64,000 bases of DNA from Mameliella sp. MMSF_3455 (lineage in GTDB: Bacteria > Pseudomonadota > Alphaproteobacteria > Rhodobacterales > Rhodobacteraceae), in contig NZ_JASHJL010000003.1 of the NCBI RefSeq assembly GCF_030733205.1, forward strand, positions 62,001 to 126,000. Reading direction: 5' to 3'. Positions within the stretch are counted from its first letter, which is position 1, and every line of letters begins with the position of its first letter. The notes under the pieces were generated by a model that searched no databases, was not told the origin of the DNA, and saw nothing but the letters and a program-made list of their open reading frames with translations. Position numbers and translations under genes: made by a program. Positions 45,160 to 53,825 of the stretch are shown here, in pieces.

Positions 45160-47424
45160 ATGCTGAGCCAGTTGACCAGCCTATTGGGCCTTGTCCCGAC
45201 GAAATCCGCGCCCGAGGGCAGCAAGGATGCGCCGCCCGACGCCGATTTCGCCAAGTTCTTCGCCGAAGCGGAGGATGATTCCCAGACTTTTCATCCGGAT
45301 CCCGGGCCCCTCACGGATGTAGATGAGATTGATCAGGCAGACCCCGTGGATCATCCGAAGGAAGTCGATCCGGACTCGGAAACGGGTTGGCGTGATGATG
45401 TTGATCTTTCGCAGGACGACTTGGACGAAACGCGCGATGTGAATTCGCCGGGCCGGTGGCTGGACACGGATCCGGACTTGAAGGGAACCGCCACGTCAGG
45501 TGAGTTTCAACCCGATGCTCCCGCGAAACAGACGGACGGCTGGCTGCAACGTGCAGAAGAGCTGCTACCTAAAAGAGGGCCTATCGATGGTCAGCCCAGC
45601 ATTGACCCTTATGCAGAACAGGAGCCTGGGTTCGGGTCTTCCACGGTGTTGGACGGGCCAAATGCCAGAGGCTGGATAGAGGGTACGTCCTCCGATAGAT
45701 CCCATGCGCCGGGAGCGGTCACCGGTGCCCTTGATCATTCTCGCATTGATGATCCGACGCGCGACCTGAAAAGGGCTGAAGCGCAAGGTCCAGAGGCGCC
45801 GCATCTCGTTCAAGCTTCTGAAACTGATGTAAAAAAACTTGAGGCCGCGGCCCGAGTTCTCGGCCTTGCTGTGCCTGCATCACCGGCTTTCTCGCAAAGT
45901 GCCATGCGCACTGATCCGGCGGACCGGGTTCGTGCCGATCAAGGACCAACCGACCCCAAAACAAACCAGGAGATGGCGAAACCTGTTTCGGATCCGGTAT
46001 CGTCAGACATTCCGGTCTTTCGTTTCGGCCTGTCTCAACCGGCTCGAGAGGAAACCTGGCCGCGCTCTGTCGAGCCACCGGTTTCCATGTCGAACAGGGA
46101 CGTGATGTCTGCCGGGCAAGACGCGCGTGGCACGTCCGCTACCATCGGTTTGACTGCTGCCGGTCCCGAAGGCCTCGTTGAAGGGGCGTTTCGAGCGCGA
46201 GAACACCCGGTCCTGCCATCGACGCCCAGAATGTCCGAAGATCGTCCTCAAGGTTTCGCACCCGAACAGTTGGCAGCAGGCCTGCGTCGTTCTGCGCCGA
46301 GTGGCGAGACCGTGACCGTGCAACCGAAAACGGTCGAGGCTGGCGTTGACCCGCACGCGACACTGCAACGATTCAACGACCTTTTGGTGGCAGCCAAATC
46401 CGCCACCGATACCGCTGGCAAGCCGGGGCAAGCTGATACAGTTCCGAGAAGCCCTTTGGAAAGCGCCGATGTTTTCCGCCAATGGATGAAGCCGGAGGGA
46501 GGGGCAGTTTCCGCACAAATCGTTCCCGCTGCCTCGGATGGACGGGGTCCCGCATTGACGTTCCACGACGTGCGGCCGGGTTTGAACGGAAACGCGCGCC
46601 CCTTGGCAGAGCGATCTGGCCAGGGCCTTGTTGAGCCCAACGAGTTGTCTGTCGCGACGAGGGACATGACCTTGGCCGGGACGCGGCCGGAGTCTGTCAA
46701 TCAGCCCTTGGTGACAAGTGCTGCGGATGAATTGAAACAGGACCAATCGCGCAATGATCCGCATGCCCTGCCGCGCCCTGACCGGCTTGTCATGGAAAAC
46801 ATGACGCAGTTGCGGTCTGACGTTCGGGCAGGGGCCGCAGGCTCGGTCGACACGGTCAAGGTTGCGACCCCGGCTTTGGCGGGCTTTCCCGTGCCGGGAA
46901 CATCGGCGCGCGTGACGTCTCCCTTCCTTGATGACCTCGTTGAGGATCTCTTGCCACAGGACAGCCAGCCCGTGAGCGGGGTGCCGGGGGTTCAATCGTC
47001 GCCTGTCCATACCGCGGCGATGCCGCAAACCATTCACCGTACGGATGCCGCGGCAATCCTCCGACAGGTGTCGGATGGAATGGCGCGCCTGGGGGAAGGC
47101 TCGGTAGAGATCCGCCTTTCACCTGAGGAACTTGGACAGGTACGCATGCAAATGATGCCATCCGATGGTGGCATGACGGTGCATATCACCGCCGACCGCC
47201 CCGAAACGCTTGATCTCATGCGGCGCCATATCGACCAGCTTGCAGGCGATTTGGCCGATGCCGGCTACGAAAGCGCCTCGTTCAGTTTCGGCGAAGGCGG
47301 GGAGGGCGGTCAGGAGTCGTCCGCCCGCCACGACAGGCCCGACAAGGCGCCGAATGACCACACGCCAGCCACAAAGCCGCGCAATGCCGCCGCCGCTTCG
47401 GACGGACTTGACCTCAGATTCTAG
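45160..47424 (+). CDS. fliK: FliK, flagellar hook-length control protein
   Basis: The 754-aa protein has a long, low-complexity, Asp/Pro-rich N-terminal region and a C-terminal Flg_hook domain with VEIRLSPEELGQVRMQMMP, MTVHITADRPETLDLMRRHI and GYESASFSFGEGG. FliK measures the hook and triggers the FlhB switch. I chose ATG 45160, with GGAG 5 bases upstream. The frame is open further upstream, but that runs antisense to the flgN- and flgJ-like genes. Confidence 0.88.
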   Translation: MLSQLTSLLGLVPTKSAPEGSKDAPPDADFAKFFAEAEDDSQTFHPDPGPLTDVDEIDQADPVDHPKEVDPDSETGWRDDVDLSQDDLDETRDVNSPGRWLDTDPDLKGTATSGEFQPDAPAKQTDGWLQRAEELLPKRGPIDGQPSIDPYAEQEPGFGSSTVLDGPNARGWIEGTSSDRSHAPGAVTGALDHSRIDDPTRDLKRAEAQGPEAPHLVQASETDVKKLEAAARVLGLAVPASPAFSQSAMRTDPADRVRADQGPTDPKTNQEMAKPVSDPVSSDIPVFRFGLSQPAREETWPRSVEPPVSMSNRDVMSAGQDARGTSATIGLTAAGPEGLVEGAFRAREHPVLPSTPRMSEDRPQGFAPEQLAAGLRRSAPSGETVTVQPKTVEAGVDPHATLQRFNDLLVAAKSATDTAGKPGQADTVPRSPLESADVFRQWMKPEGGAVSAQIVPAASDGRGPALTFHDVRPGLNGNARPLAERSGQGLVEPNELSVATRDMTLAGTRPESVNQPLVTSAADELKQDQSRNDPHALPRPDRLVMENMTQLRSDVRAGAAGSVDTVKVATPALAGFPVPGTSARVTSPFLDDLVEDLLPQDSQPVSGVPGVQSSPVHTAAMPQTIHRTDAAAILRQVSDGMARLGEGSVEIRLSPEELGQVRMQMMPSDGGMTVHITADRPETLDLMRRHIDQLAGDLADAGYESASFSFGEGGEGGQESSARHDRPDKAPNDHTPATKPRNAAAASDGLDLRF

Positions 47425-47432
47425 GACAGACC

Positions 47433-48107
47433 ATGACAGAAATCACTTCGCCGCCGCCGCTTTACAGCAGTACTCAATCCTCCTCTGCCACGGGGTTGGA
47501 TGACAAGGGGGTGCTCAGTTCGGACTTTGACACCTTTCTCAAGATGTTGACCGTCCAGGTCCAGAACCAGGACCCGCTCAACCCCGTGGACTCGACGGAT
47601 TATGCGACCCAGCTTGCCACGTTTTCATCGGTCGAACAGCAGGTTCTGACCAATGACCTGTTGCGGGAGGTCAGCGCCTCGCTCACCGGGAGTGCCCTGC
47701 AAGAACTCAGCAGCTGGATCGGAATGGAGGCGCTGGTTCGCGCGCCCGTCCTGTTCACCGGGACGCCAATCGCCGTCCGACCGGAGTTCGCAGAGGACGC
47801 GGACGCGGCGAGTCTGGTGGTCAGGGATGCCAACGGCGATGCCATCCAGCGGTTCGACCTCGATCTGTCGCAGGACGAGGTCTACTGGACCGGGACCGAC
47901 GACACCGGGGCCGCCCTGCCTGCCGGGATCTACAAGTTTGAGGTAGAAAGCTACAAGGGCGAGGCCAAGCTCGATACGATCGCGGCCCAAGCCTATAGCC
48001 GGGTGGCAGAGGTGAGGCAGGACGGTGAAACTCTTGTTCTGCGCATGGCGGACGGTACGGAACTCGACCCAGGTCAGATCGATGGATTGCGCGCCCCGAT
48101 GAATTGA
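47433..48107 (+). CDS. flgD: FlgD, flagellar hook capping protein
   Basis: The 224-aa protein has the FlgD N-terminus FDTFLKMLTVQVQNQDPLNP, VDSTDYATQLATFSSVEQQV and a C-terminal FlgD Ig-like part VRDANGDAIQRFDLDLSQD with GIYKFEVESYKG. It caps the growing hook. It follows fliK by 8 bases and ends the flagellar cluster. Confidence 0.95.
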   Translation: MTEITSPPPLYSSTQSSSATGLDDKGVLSSDFDTFLKMLTVQVQNQDPLNPVDSTDYATQLATFSSVEQQVLTNDLLREVSASLTGSALQELSSWIGMEALVRAPVLFTGTPIAVRPEFAEDADAASLVVRDANGDAIQRFDLDLSQDEVYWTGTDDTGAALPAGIYKFEVESYKGEAKLDTIAAQAYSRVAEVRQDGETLVLRMADGTELDPGQIDGLRAPMN

Positions 48108-48514
48108 TCGACCCGGTCACGATGATTGTTCGGCGCAGCAGGCGAAACCTGCTGCTTTGCGATGGGCCAAGATCATGCTTGGCCATCTGAACGTGAATTG
48201 GGTGGTCTTTTCGGCTACATCTGGCGAATCGTTGCCGATCAGGATAGCCGGTGGCTTCGTGAACGGCACGCCAAATCCAAGCACCTGAAAAAAATTAAAA
48301 AATTGTGGTCGTGTTAGAAAGATACGATTAGGCTCAGTCCAGTCTCAACCGTGCCATTTCAGGCTGTTGTTGCTGATTTGACGCGCATTTGCGCAGACGC
48401 AGCACCGATTTCAGGTTCTTCGGATATTTGTCATTTGAACGCGAAATAGTTTGTGTGTACGTTCGCTCATGTCGGGCGCGCCGCGTCCAAGCCTGTACAG
48501 ATTTGGAGAGACAC
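48108..48514. other. Intergenic region after flgD
   Basis: This stretch holds the flgD terminator (48135-48158), an imperfect inverted repeat GATGGGCCAAG/CTTGGCCATC at 48161-48187, an AT-rich patch near 48289-48315 and presumably the promoter of the 63-aa peptide gene. No convincing coding frame was found, and the short frames in it lack ribosome sites. Confidence 0.5.
48135..48158 (+). terminator. Rho-independent terminator of fliK-flgD
   Basis: An 8-bp stem GCAGCAGG/CCTGCTGC with loop CGAAA is followed by TTT, starting 28 bases after the flgD stop. Confidence 0.7.
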
Positions 48515-48706
48515 ATGAAAAAGCTTTCGATCCTTGCTGCCGCGGCAGCGATCGCAGCTGCAGCAGCCGCCCCGGTGGCCGCTCAGGGCAACACTCAGGA
48601 CCCGTTCGTTTCGACGATGGACGATGATGATATTCTCACGCCGCTGTTCATCATCGGCGGCATTGCCGGGATCATCGCCATCGCTTCGGCTTCGGGCACT
48701 GACTGA
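48515..48706 (+). CDS. Small exported peptide with C-terminal membrane helix
   Basis: The 63-aa protein starts MKKLSILAAAAAIAAAAAA and has a cleavable signal peptide ending APVAAQG. A short acidic segment STMDDDDILTP follows, then a hydrophobic helix LFIIGGIAGIIAIASASGTD. A ribosome site (GGAGAG) lies 5 bases upstream and a strong terminator follows, so it is a stand-alone short transcript. I do not recognise a family. The mature peptide would be about 40 residues, membrane-bound or self-associating. Confidence 0.75.
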   Translation: MKKLSILAAAAAIAAAAAAPVAAQGNTQDPFVSTMDDDDILTPLFIIGGIAGIIAIASASGTD

Positions 48707-48730
48707 TCCCGTCAGACAGAGTTTCATGGA

Positions 48731-48758
48731 AAACGGCGGCCTTCTGGCCGCCGTTTTT
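48731..48758 (+). terminator. Rho-independent terminator of the small peptide gene
   Basis: An 11-bp stem AAACGGCGGCC/GGCCGCCGTTT with loop TTCT, followed by more Ts, starts 25 bases after the stop. Confidence 0.88.
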
Positions 48759-48816
48759 CGTTTCCGCGTTTTTCTGATCGATGCTGTGTCAGCCCTTGAT
48801 CAACTGGCAGCCAAAG

Positions 48817-50349
48817 TCAGGCAAGCAGTGTCCAGCCCAAAACCGTCGCCGCGCCAATCAGCGTGCCGACTCCGGTCCAGCCAAGGCGTGCGGGCCAGGG
48901 ATTTCGCGCCGGCGTCGGTTCAGGCTGTGATTGACGGATAAGGGCGGCCTCTACAAGCGTCGGCAACCTCGGGCCGAACCGGGCCATGACCAGTGCGGTT
49001 TTCCAAAGATCCTTGGCTGCGGCGCGCGGGCCGATCGATTTCTTGATGTAGGCCTCGACGACAGGCTGCGCGACCTTCCAGATGTTCATGCGCGGGTCGA
49101 GAGACCGCGCAACGCCCTCGACCACAACCATTGTCCGCTGCAGGAGGATCAGCTCGGTCCTCGTTTCCATCCCGAACCGCTCGGTCACCTCAAAGAGATA
49201 GGCCAGCAGTTTGCCCATCGAGATCCGCGTGGCATCCATGCCGAAAATCGGCTCTCCGACCGCGCGCAGGGCGCGGGCGAACTCATCCACGTCGCGGTCT
49301 GCGGGGACATAGCCGGCCTCGAAATGCACCTCGGCAACGCGCTGGTAATCGCGCTGGATAAAGCCGAAGAGGATCTCGGCGTAGACCCGGCGGGTGTATT
49401 CGTCGATATGCCCCATGATGCCGAAGTCATAGGCAATGATGTCCCCGTTCGGTGCGACCTTGAGGTTGCCCTGGTGCATGTCGGCATGAAAGAAACCGTC
49501 GCGCAGCGCGTGGTTCAGGAACAGCTGCAACACCCGTTCCGACAGGTTCACCCGGTTGTGTCCGGCGGCGTCCAAGGCGTCGTTGTCGCCCAGTGCCACG
49601 CCTTCGACCCAGCCCATCGTCATCACGCGGCGGCCGGACCAGGCCCATTTGATCTCGGGCAGGGCAAAGCCCTCGTCATCCTTGGTATTGGCCTCGAACT
49701 CGCTGGCCGCCGCGGATTCCAGGCGCAGGTCCAACTCGCCCATGACGACGCCCTCGAAATGGGCGATCACGTCGGTCGGCCGCAGGCGCCGTGAGGCAGG
49801 CGACAGCAGCTCGATCATGTTGGCGGCAAAGTAGAAGGCGTCGATGTCCTTGCGGAAAGCCCGTTCGATCCCCGGGCGCAGAACCTTGACGGCCACTGTT
49901 TCGCCAGTGTCTGCCAGTGTTGCCTTGTGGACCTGCGCGATCGAAGCCGCGGCGACAGGTTCGCTGAAGGCGGAGAATACCTCGTCCACCGGCTGACCCA
50001 GCTCGGCTTCGACCTGTGTCTTGGCGGCATCGACGGAGAAGGGGGGCAGCTTGTCCTGAAGGACGCGCAACTGTTGGGCCATCTCGTCGCCGACCACGTC
50101 GGGCCGGGTTGACAGGATCTGGCCGAACTTGATGTAGGCGGGGCCAAGCGCCGTCAGCGCGCGGACCACCGGGGGCATGGACGGATCGCCCTCGTCACCC
50201 AGCCAGCGGAAAGGCCGCCCAAGGACCCGGGCGGCCACGCGCAGCGGCGCGGGTGCCTCGAGCGCGTCCAGCACGGCGCGCATTGCACCGGTGCGTTCCA
50301 GCGTGGCGCCGGTGCGGATCAGACGCCAGATGTTGTGGGGGCCACGCAA
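48817..50349 (-). CDS. ubiB: UbiB, ABC1/ADCK atypical kinase for ubiquinone synthesis
   Basis: The 510-aa protein has the KxGQ-type motif YIKFGQILSTRPD, ExD-like and kinase motifs (ADMHQGNLKV, IIAYDFGIMGHID) and a C-terminal membrane segment (GVGTLIGAATVLGWTLL). UbiB is an ATPase needed for ubiquinone synthesis. It starts right after the ubiE stop, so both are in one operon. Confidence 0.95.
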   Translation of the reverse strand: MRGPHNIWRLIRTGATLERTGAMRAVLDALEAPAPLRVAARVLGRPFRWLGDEGDPSMPPVVRALTALGPAYIKFGQILSTRPDVVGDEMAQQLRVLQDKLPPFSVDAAKTQVEAELGQPVDEVFSAFSEPVAAASIAQVHKATLADTGETVAVKVLRPGIERAFRKDIDAFYFAANMIELLSPASRRLRPTDVIAHFEGVVMGELDLRLESAAASEFEANTKDDEGFALPEIKWAWSGRRVMTMGWVEGVALGDNDALDAAGHNRVNLSERVLQLFLNHALRDGFFHADMHQGNLKVAPNGDIIAYDFGIMGHIDEYTRRVYAEILFGFIQRDYQRVAEVHFEAGYVPADRDVDEFARALRAVGEPIFGMDATRISMGKLLAYLFEVTERFGMETRTELILLQRTMVVVEGVARSLDPRMNIWKVAQPVVEAYIKKSIGPRAAAKDLWKTALVMARFGPRLPTLVEAALIRQSQPEPTPARNPWPARLGWTGVGTLIGAATVLGWTLLA

Positions 50350-50350
50350 C

Positions 50351-51103
50351 TCAGATCTTCCAGCCGGAGTGCAGACAGGCGACGCCCATCGTCAGGTTGC
50401 GGTACTTGGCGTTTTCGAATCCGGCGGCCTTGACCATGTCCAGGAAGGTATCCTGGTCGGGAAAGCGCCGGATCGATTCCACCAGGTACTGATAGCTGTC
50501 ACGGTCCTGAGCGATCACCTGGCCCATGCGCGGGATGATGTTGAACGAGTACAGGTCATAGGCCCATTGCATCAGGTCATTGGGAATCTGGGAAAATTCC
50601 AGCACCATCAGACGCCCGCCGGGTTTCAGCACGCGGAAGGCCTCGTTCAGGGCCTCTTGCGGGCGGGTCACGTTCCGGATGCCGAAAGAGATCGTGTAGA
50701 CGTCGAAGGTGTTGTCGGAAAAAGGCAGGGCCATCGCGTCGCCCACCACCCAGTCGAGCGAGTCGACCATCGCCTCGGCCTCGGCTCGCTTGCGGCCCTC
50801 GACCAACATGGGTTCGGTGAGGTCCAGCACGGTGGCGTGTCCGCTGCCGGCGCGTTTGAGGAAGCGAAACGAGATGTCGCCGGTCCCGCCGGCCACGTCC
50901 AGAAGGCGCTGTCCCGGACGCGGTGCCAGCCAGTCCATCATGGCATCCTTCCAGATCCGGTGGATGCCAAAGGACATGGCGTCGTTCATCACGTCATACT
51001 TGGAGGCGACAGAACTGAAGACTCCCTGGACCCGTCCGGCCTTTTCGCTCTCGGGCACCTCGGCATATCCGAAATGCGTCGTTTTTCCGGTCTCTTCGCT
51101 CAT
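50351..51103 (-). CDS. ubiE: UbiE, demethylmenaquinone/2-methoxy-6-polyprenylbenzoquinol methyltransferase
   Basis: The 250-aa SAM methyltransferase has the UbiE signatures [32 protein letters not shown] and [20 protein letters not shown]. It does a C-methylation in ubiquinone synthesis. ATG 51103 is the natural start; the open frame beyond it is antisense to mutM. Confidence 0.96.
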   Translation of the reverse strand: MSEETGKTTHFGYAEVPESEKAGRVQGVFSSVASKYDVMNDAMSFGIHRIWKDAMMDWLAPRPGQRLLDVAGGTGDISFRFLKRAGSGHATVLDLTEPMLVEGRKRAEAEAMVDSLDWVVGDAMALPFSDNTFDVYTISFGIRNVTRPQEALNEAFRVLKPGGRLMVLEFSQIPNDLMQWAYDLYSFNIIPRMGQVIAQDRDSYQYLVESIRRFPDQDTFLDMVKAAGFENAKYRNLTMGVACLHSGWKI

Positions 51104-51179
51104 GGCCCTTGCCGTCCTCGATTGCATTGCTTTCTTATAGGGCGCCGCCGGGGCGATACAACGCGAAGGACCATGCCCG

Positions 51180-52031
51180 ATGCCCGAATTGCCCGAAGTC
51201 GAGACAGTCCGTCGCGGGCTGGCCCCGGTCATGGAGGGGCAGGTGATCGCACAGGCCCGCGTCAACCGCCCCGATCTGCGCTGGCCCTTCCCCGAGAACA
51301 TGGCGGATCGGCTGACAGGCACCCGGGTCGAGCGTCTGCGGCGGCGGTCGAAATACATCCTCGCCGACCTGTCGAGTGGTGAGACGCTGCTCATCCATCT
51401 GGGCATGTCGGGGCGCATGCTGGTTTCGGGTGATCCGCTGGGCAATTTCGTGCACGATCACCCGGCGCCGGAGAAACACGACCATGTTGTCCTGGACATG
51501 GGGCAGGGCGCGCGGGTCACCTTCAACGATCCGCGCCGCTTTGGCGCGATGGACCTGATGACGACCGCAGAGGTTGAGCGGCATCCACTGCTGGTCAGCC
51601 TTGGTCCCGAGCCGCTGGGCAACGAATTCAGCGAATCCTACCTGACGGGCATGCTGAAGGGCCGCCGGACGCCGGTCAAATCGGCCCTGCTCGATCAGAA
51701 AATCATCGCCGGGCTGGGAAACATATACGTTTGCGAGGCTCTCTACCGCGCGCGCATCCATCCGGCACGCAAGGTCAACCGGATCTCCGAAGCGCGGCTG
51801 GGGGCCCTGGTTCCGATCATCCGCGAGGTGTTGCAGGATGCCATCGCGGCAGGCGGGTCATCCCTGCGGGATTTCCGCCAAGCCGATGGAGAACTTGGAT
51901 ATTTCCAGCACAGTTTTGATGTCTACGGACGCGAGGGTGCACCGTGTCGCAGCGAGGGCTGCGCCGATAGCGTGCGCCGGATCGTGCAGTCCGGGCGGTC
52001 GTCCTTCTACTGTGCAAGCTGTCAAAGATAA
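51180..52031 (+). CDS. mutM: MutM (Fpg), formamidopyrimidine-DNA glycosylase
   Basis: The 283-aa protein starts [14 protein letters not shown] with catalytic Pro2 and Glu3, has [20 protein letters not shown] and ends in a zinc finger APCRSEGC ... YCASCQR, with Cx4C and Cx2C spacing. It removes 8-oxoguanine. It diverges from ubiE. Confidence 0.96.
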   Translation: MPELPEVETVRRGLAPVMEGQVIAQARVNRPDLRWPFPENMADRLTGTRVERLRRRSKYILADLSSGETLLIHLGMSGRMLVSGDPLGNFVHDHPAPEKHDHVVLDMGQGARVTFNDPRRFGAMDLMTTAEVERHPLLVSLGPEPLGNEFSESYLTGMLKGRRTPVKSALLDQKIIAGLGNIYVCEALYRARIHPARKVNRISEARLGALVPIIREVLQDAIAAGGSSLRDFRQADGELGYFQHSFDVYGREGAPCRSEGCADSVRRIVQSGRSSFYCASCQR

Positions 52032-52095
52032 CTTGAACCATGTGAATGAAATGCTAAGGCTTGGCCCTTGACGGAACCGGACGGAGCCCAAACAC

Positions 52096-52872
52096 ATGGC
52101 CTATGAGACGATCATCGTCGAAATAGAAGACCACGTCGCCACCATCAAACTGAACCGCCCCGACGCCATGAATGCGCTCAATTCTCACCTTCTGGGAGAG
52201 TTGTCCGAGGCGCTGGCCGAGGCGGACAAGAACGACAAGGTGCGCTGCATCATCATCACCGGCTCGGCCAAGGCCTTTGCCGCCGGTGCCGACATCAAGG
52301 AGATGTCGGAGAAAAGCTACGTCGAGATGTTCCTGTCGGACTTCTTCGGCCGCGAGGGCAATGCCATCACGTCGACCCGCAAGCCGATCATCGCGGCCGT
52401 CGCGGGCTATGCGCTCGGCGGTGGTTGCGAGCTGGCCATGATGTGCGATTTCATCATCGCCGCCGACAATGCCAAGTTCGGCCAGCCCGAGATCAACCTG
52501 GGGGTCATGCCGGGCCTGGGCGGTACGCAGCGCCTGACGCGCTTTATCGGCAAGTCCAAGGCGATGGACATGAACCTGACCGGTCGCTTCATGGACGCCG
52601 AAGAGGCAGAGCGCGCCGGTCTGGTCAGCCGGGTCGTTCCCGCAAAGCAGCTGATGGAAGAAACGCGGAACGCGGCCGAAAAGGTCGCCGAGAAGTCGAT
52701 GATCTCTGCCATTGCCTGCAAGGAATCGGTGAACCGGGCCTACGAGACGACCCTCTCCGAGGGACTGCTTTTCGAGCGTCGCCTGTTTCACGCGCTTTTC
52801 GCGACCGAAGACCAGTCCGAGGGCATGGCGGCCTTCGCCGAAAAGCGCACCGCGCAATTCCGCGACCGCTGA
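52096..52872 (+). CDS. Enoyl-CoA hydratase
   Basis: The 258-aa crotonase has the oxyanion-hole segments [11 protein letters not shown] and [17 protein letters not shown], and the catalytic Glu region [19 protein letters not shown], where the pattern fits FadB-type/PaaF short-chain hydratases. It likely hydrates trans-2-enoyl-CoA in beta-oxidation. The physiological substrate is not determinable. Confidence 0.92.
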   Translation: MAYETIIVEIEDHVATIKLNRPDAMNALNSHLLGELSEALAEADKNDKVRCIIITGSAKAFAAGADIKEMSEKSYVEMFLSDFFGREGNAITSTRKPIIAAVAGYALGGGCELAMMCDFIIAADNAKFGQPEINLGVMPGLGGTQRLTRFIGKSKAMDMNLTGRFMDAEEAERAGLVSRVVPAKQLMEETRNAAEKVAEKSMISAIACKESVNRAYETTLSEGLLFERRLFHALFATEDQSEGMAAFAEKRTAQFRDR

Positions 52873-52923
52873 GTCGCGCATTGCCCGATTCGCCCGGGAA
52901 ACGGGCAATCGGGAAGAAAGACC

Positions 52924-52961
52924 TTGCCCGATGACGGGCGCTCTTGTATAGGCGCCCGTCA
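52924..52961 (+). promoter_or_regulatory. Predicted rpsT promoter overlapping an inverted repeat
   Basis: TTGCCC and TATAGG with a 17-bp spacer fit a sigma-70 promoter. A perfect inverted repeat, TGACGGGCGC (52932-52941) and GCGCCCGTCA (52952-52961), flanks the -10 element, which lies in its loop. The leader to rpsT would be about 120 bases. It could equally be the terminator of the hydratase gene. Confidence 0.5.
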
Positions 52962-53080
52962 TACATGCGCGTGATGCCCGCTTTGGCAAGAATCGGTTCG
53001 GCACGGGATGCCGTTCGTCGGCGTTGCGCATTTCTTGAACACTTCATCGTCGGCAGACGACAAACAGCAGGATCGATCAC

Positions 53081-53344
53081 ATGGCAAACACGCCCCAGGC
53101 CAAGAAACGCGCCCGTCAGAACGAAAAACGCTTCGCCGTCAACAAGGCACGCCGTTCGCGCATCCGCACCTATCTGCGCAAGGTTGAAGAGGCCATCGCA
53201 TCGGGTGATCGCGAGGCGGCAACCGCTGCCCTGAAGGCTGCCCAGCCCGAGCTCATGCGCGGTGTGACCAAAGGCGTTTTCCACAAGAACACCGCCTCGC
53301 GGAAGATTTCCCGCCTTGCATCGCGGGTCAAGGCACTGGGCTGA
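53081..53344 (+). CDS. rpsT: 30S ribosomal protein S20
   Basis: The 87-aa protein starts [20 protein letters not shown] and contains [20 protein letters not shown], diagnostic of bS20. It binds the 5' domain of 16S rRNA. A perfect terminator follows. Confidence 0.98.
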   Translation: MANTPQAKKRARQNEKRFAVNKARRSRIRTYLRKVEEAIASGDREAATAALKAAQPELMRGVTKGVFHKNTASRKISRLASRVKALG

Positions 53345-53374
53345 GCACAATCACTATCTGGTATGTCTTTGCAT

Positions 53375-53402
53375 GGGCGCCACTATATGTGGCGCCCTTT
53401 TT
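53375..53402 (+). terminator. Rho-independent terminator of rpsT
   Basis: A perfect 9-bp stem GGGCGCCAC/GTGGCGCCC with loop TATAT is followed by five Ts, starting 31 bases after the stop. Confidence 0.92.
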
Positions 53403-53825
53403 GCATATATAACCATTTGATCACACACCGGATTCTTTTCGGCGAAAGACCGAGTCAAGCTGTAGTTTCGGTTGCCGGTTCTTCACGAAGATTGCTAATT
53501 TCACCAAGCGAGCACGACTCGCAGGGGGGACAAGGCTGCCGGTTGCACTACGCCGAAAGGGGTGTGCAAACCTGTTTGTCAGGGCGTTGGGTCGCTTCTG
53601 TCAAACGCTCGGGGGAAAACCCCGGCCGTGTCCAAGGAATAGACATTGCGGGTCGCTGCACTGCGCGCCGAACGGGACTGCCGGAGCGTCGCTGCGACCA
53701 AGACCAGGGGTCACTCCCTCACCTTTGCGTCTGCGCAAGGGACGGTCTCGCTGTTCCTCCTGCAAGGAAGCCCGCCGCCGCCAGGCGTTCGGTGTGGGGA
53801 TTGAGGAACGAGGACAAAACGGCAG
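53403..53825. other. dnaA upstream region, no gene
   Basis: This 423-bp stretch must hold the dnaA promoter. I found no consensus DnaA box (TTATCCACA) on either strand and no convincing coding frame. A short AT-rich patch lies near 53401-53417. The absence of boxes argues against this being the origin. Confidence 0.5.

Noticed and set aside
46003-47037. Minus-strand open frame opposite fliK
   Set aside because: No ribosome site or domain; fliK on the plus strand has a complete start and conserved C-terminus.
48126-48317. 63-codon open frame after flgD
   Set aside because: It starts over the flgD terminator, has no ribosome site and ends in an AT-rich run of Lys codons.
53403-53825. Possible oriC upstream of dnaA
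   Set aside because: No consensus DnaA boxes or strong AT-rich tract seen, whereas 7269-7789 has synteny and composition in its favour.
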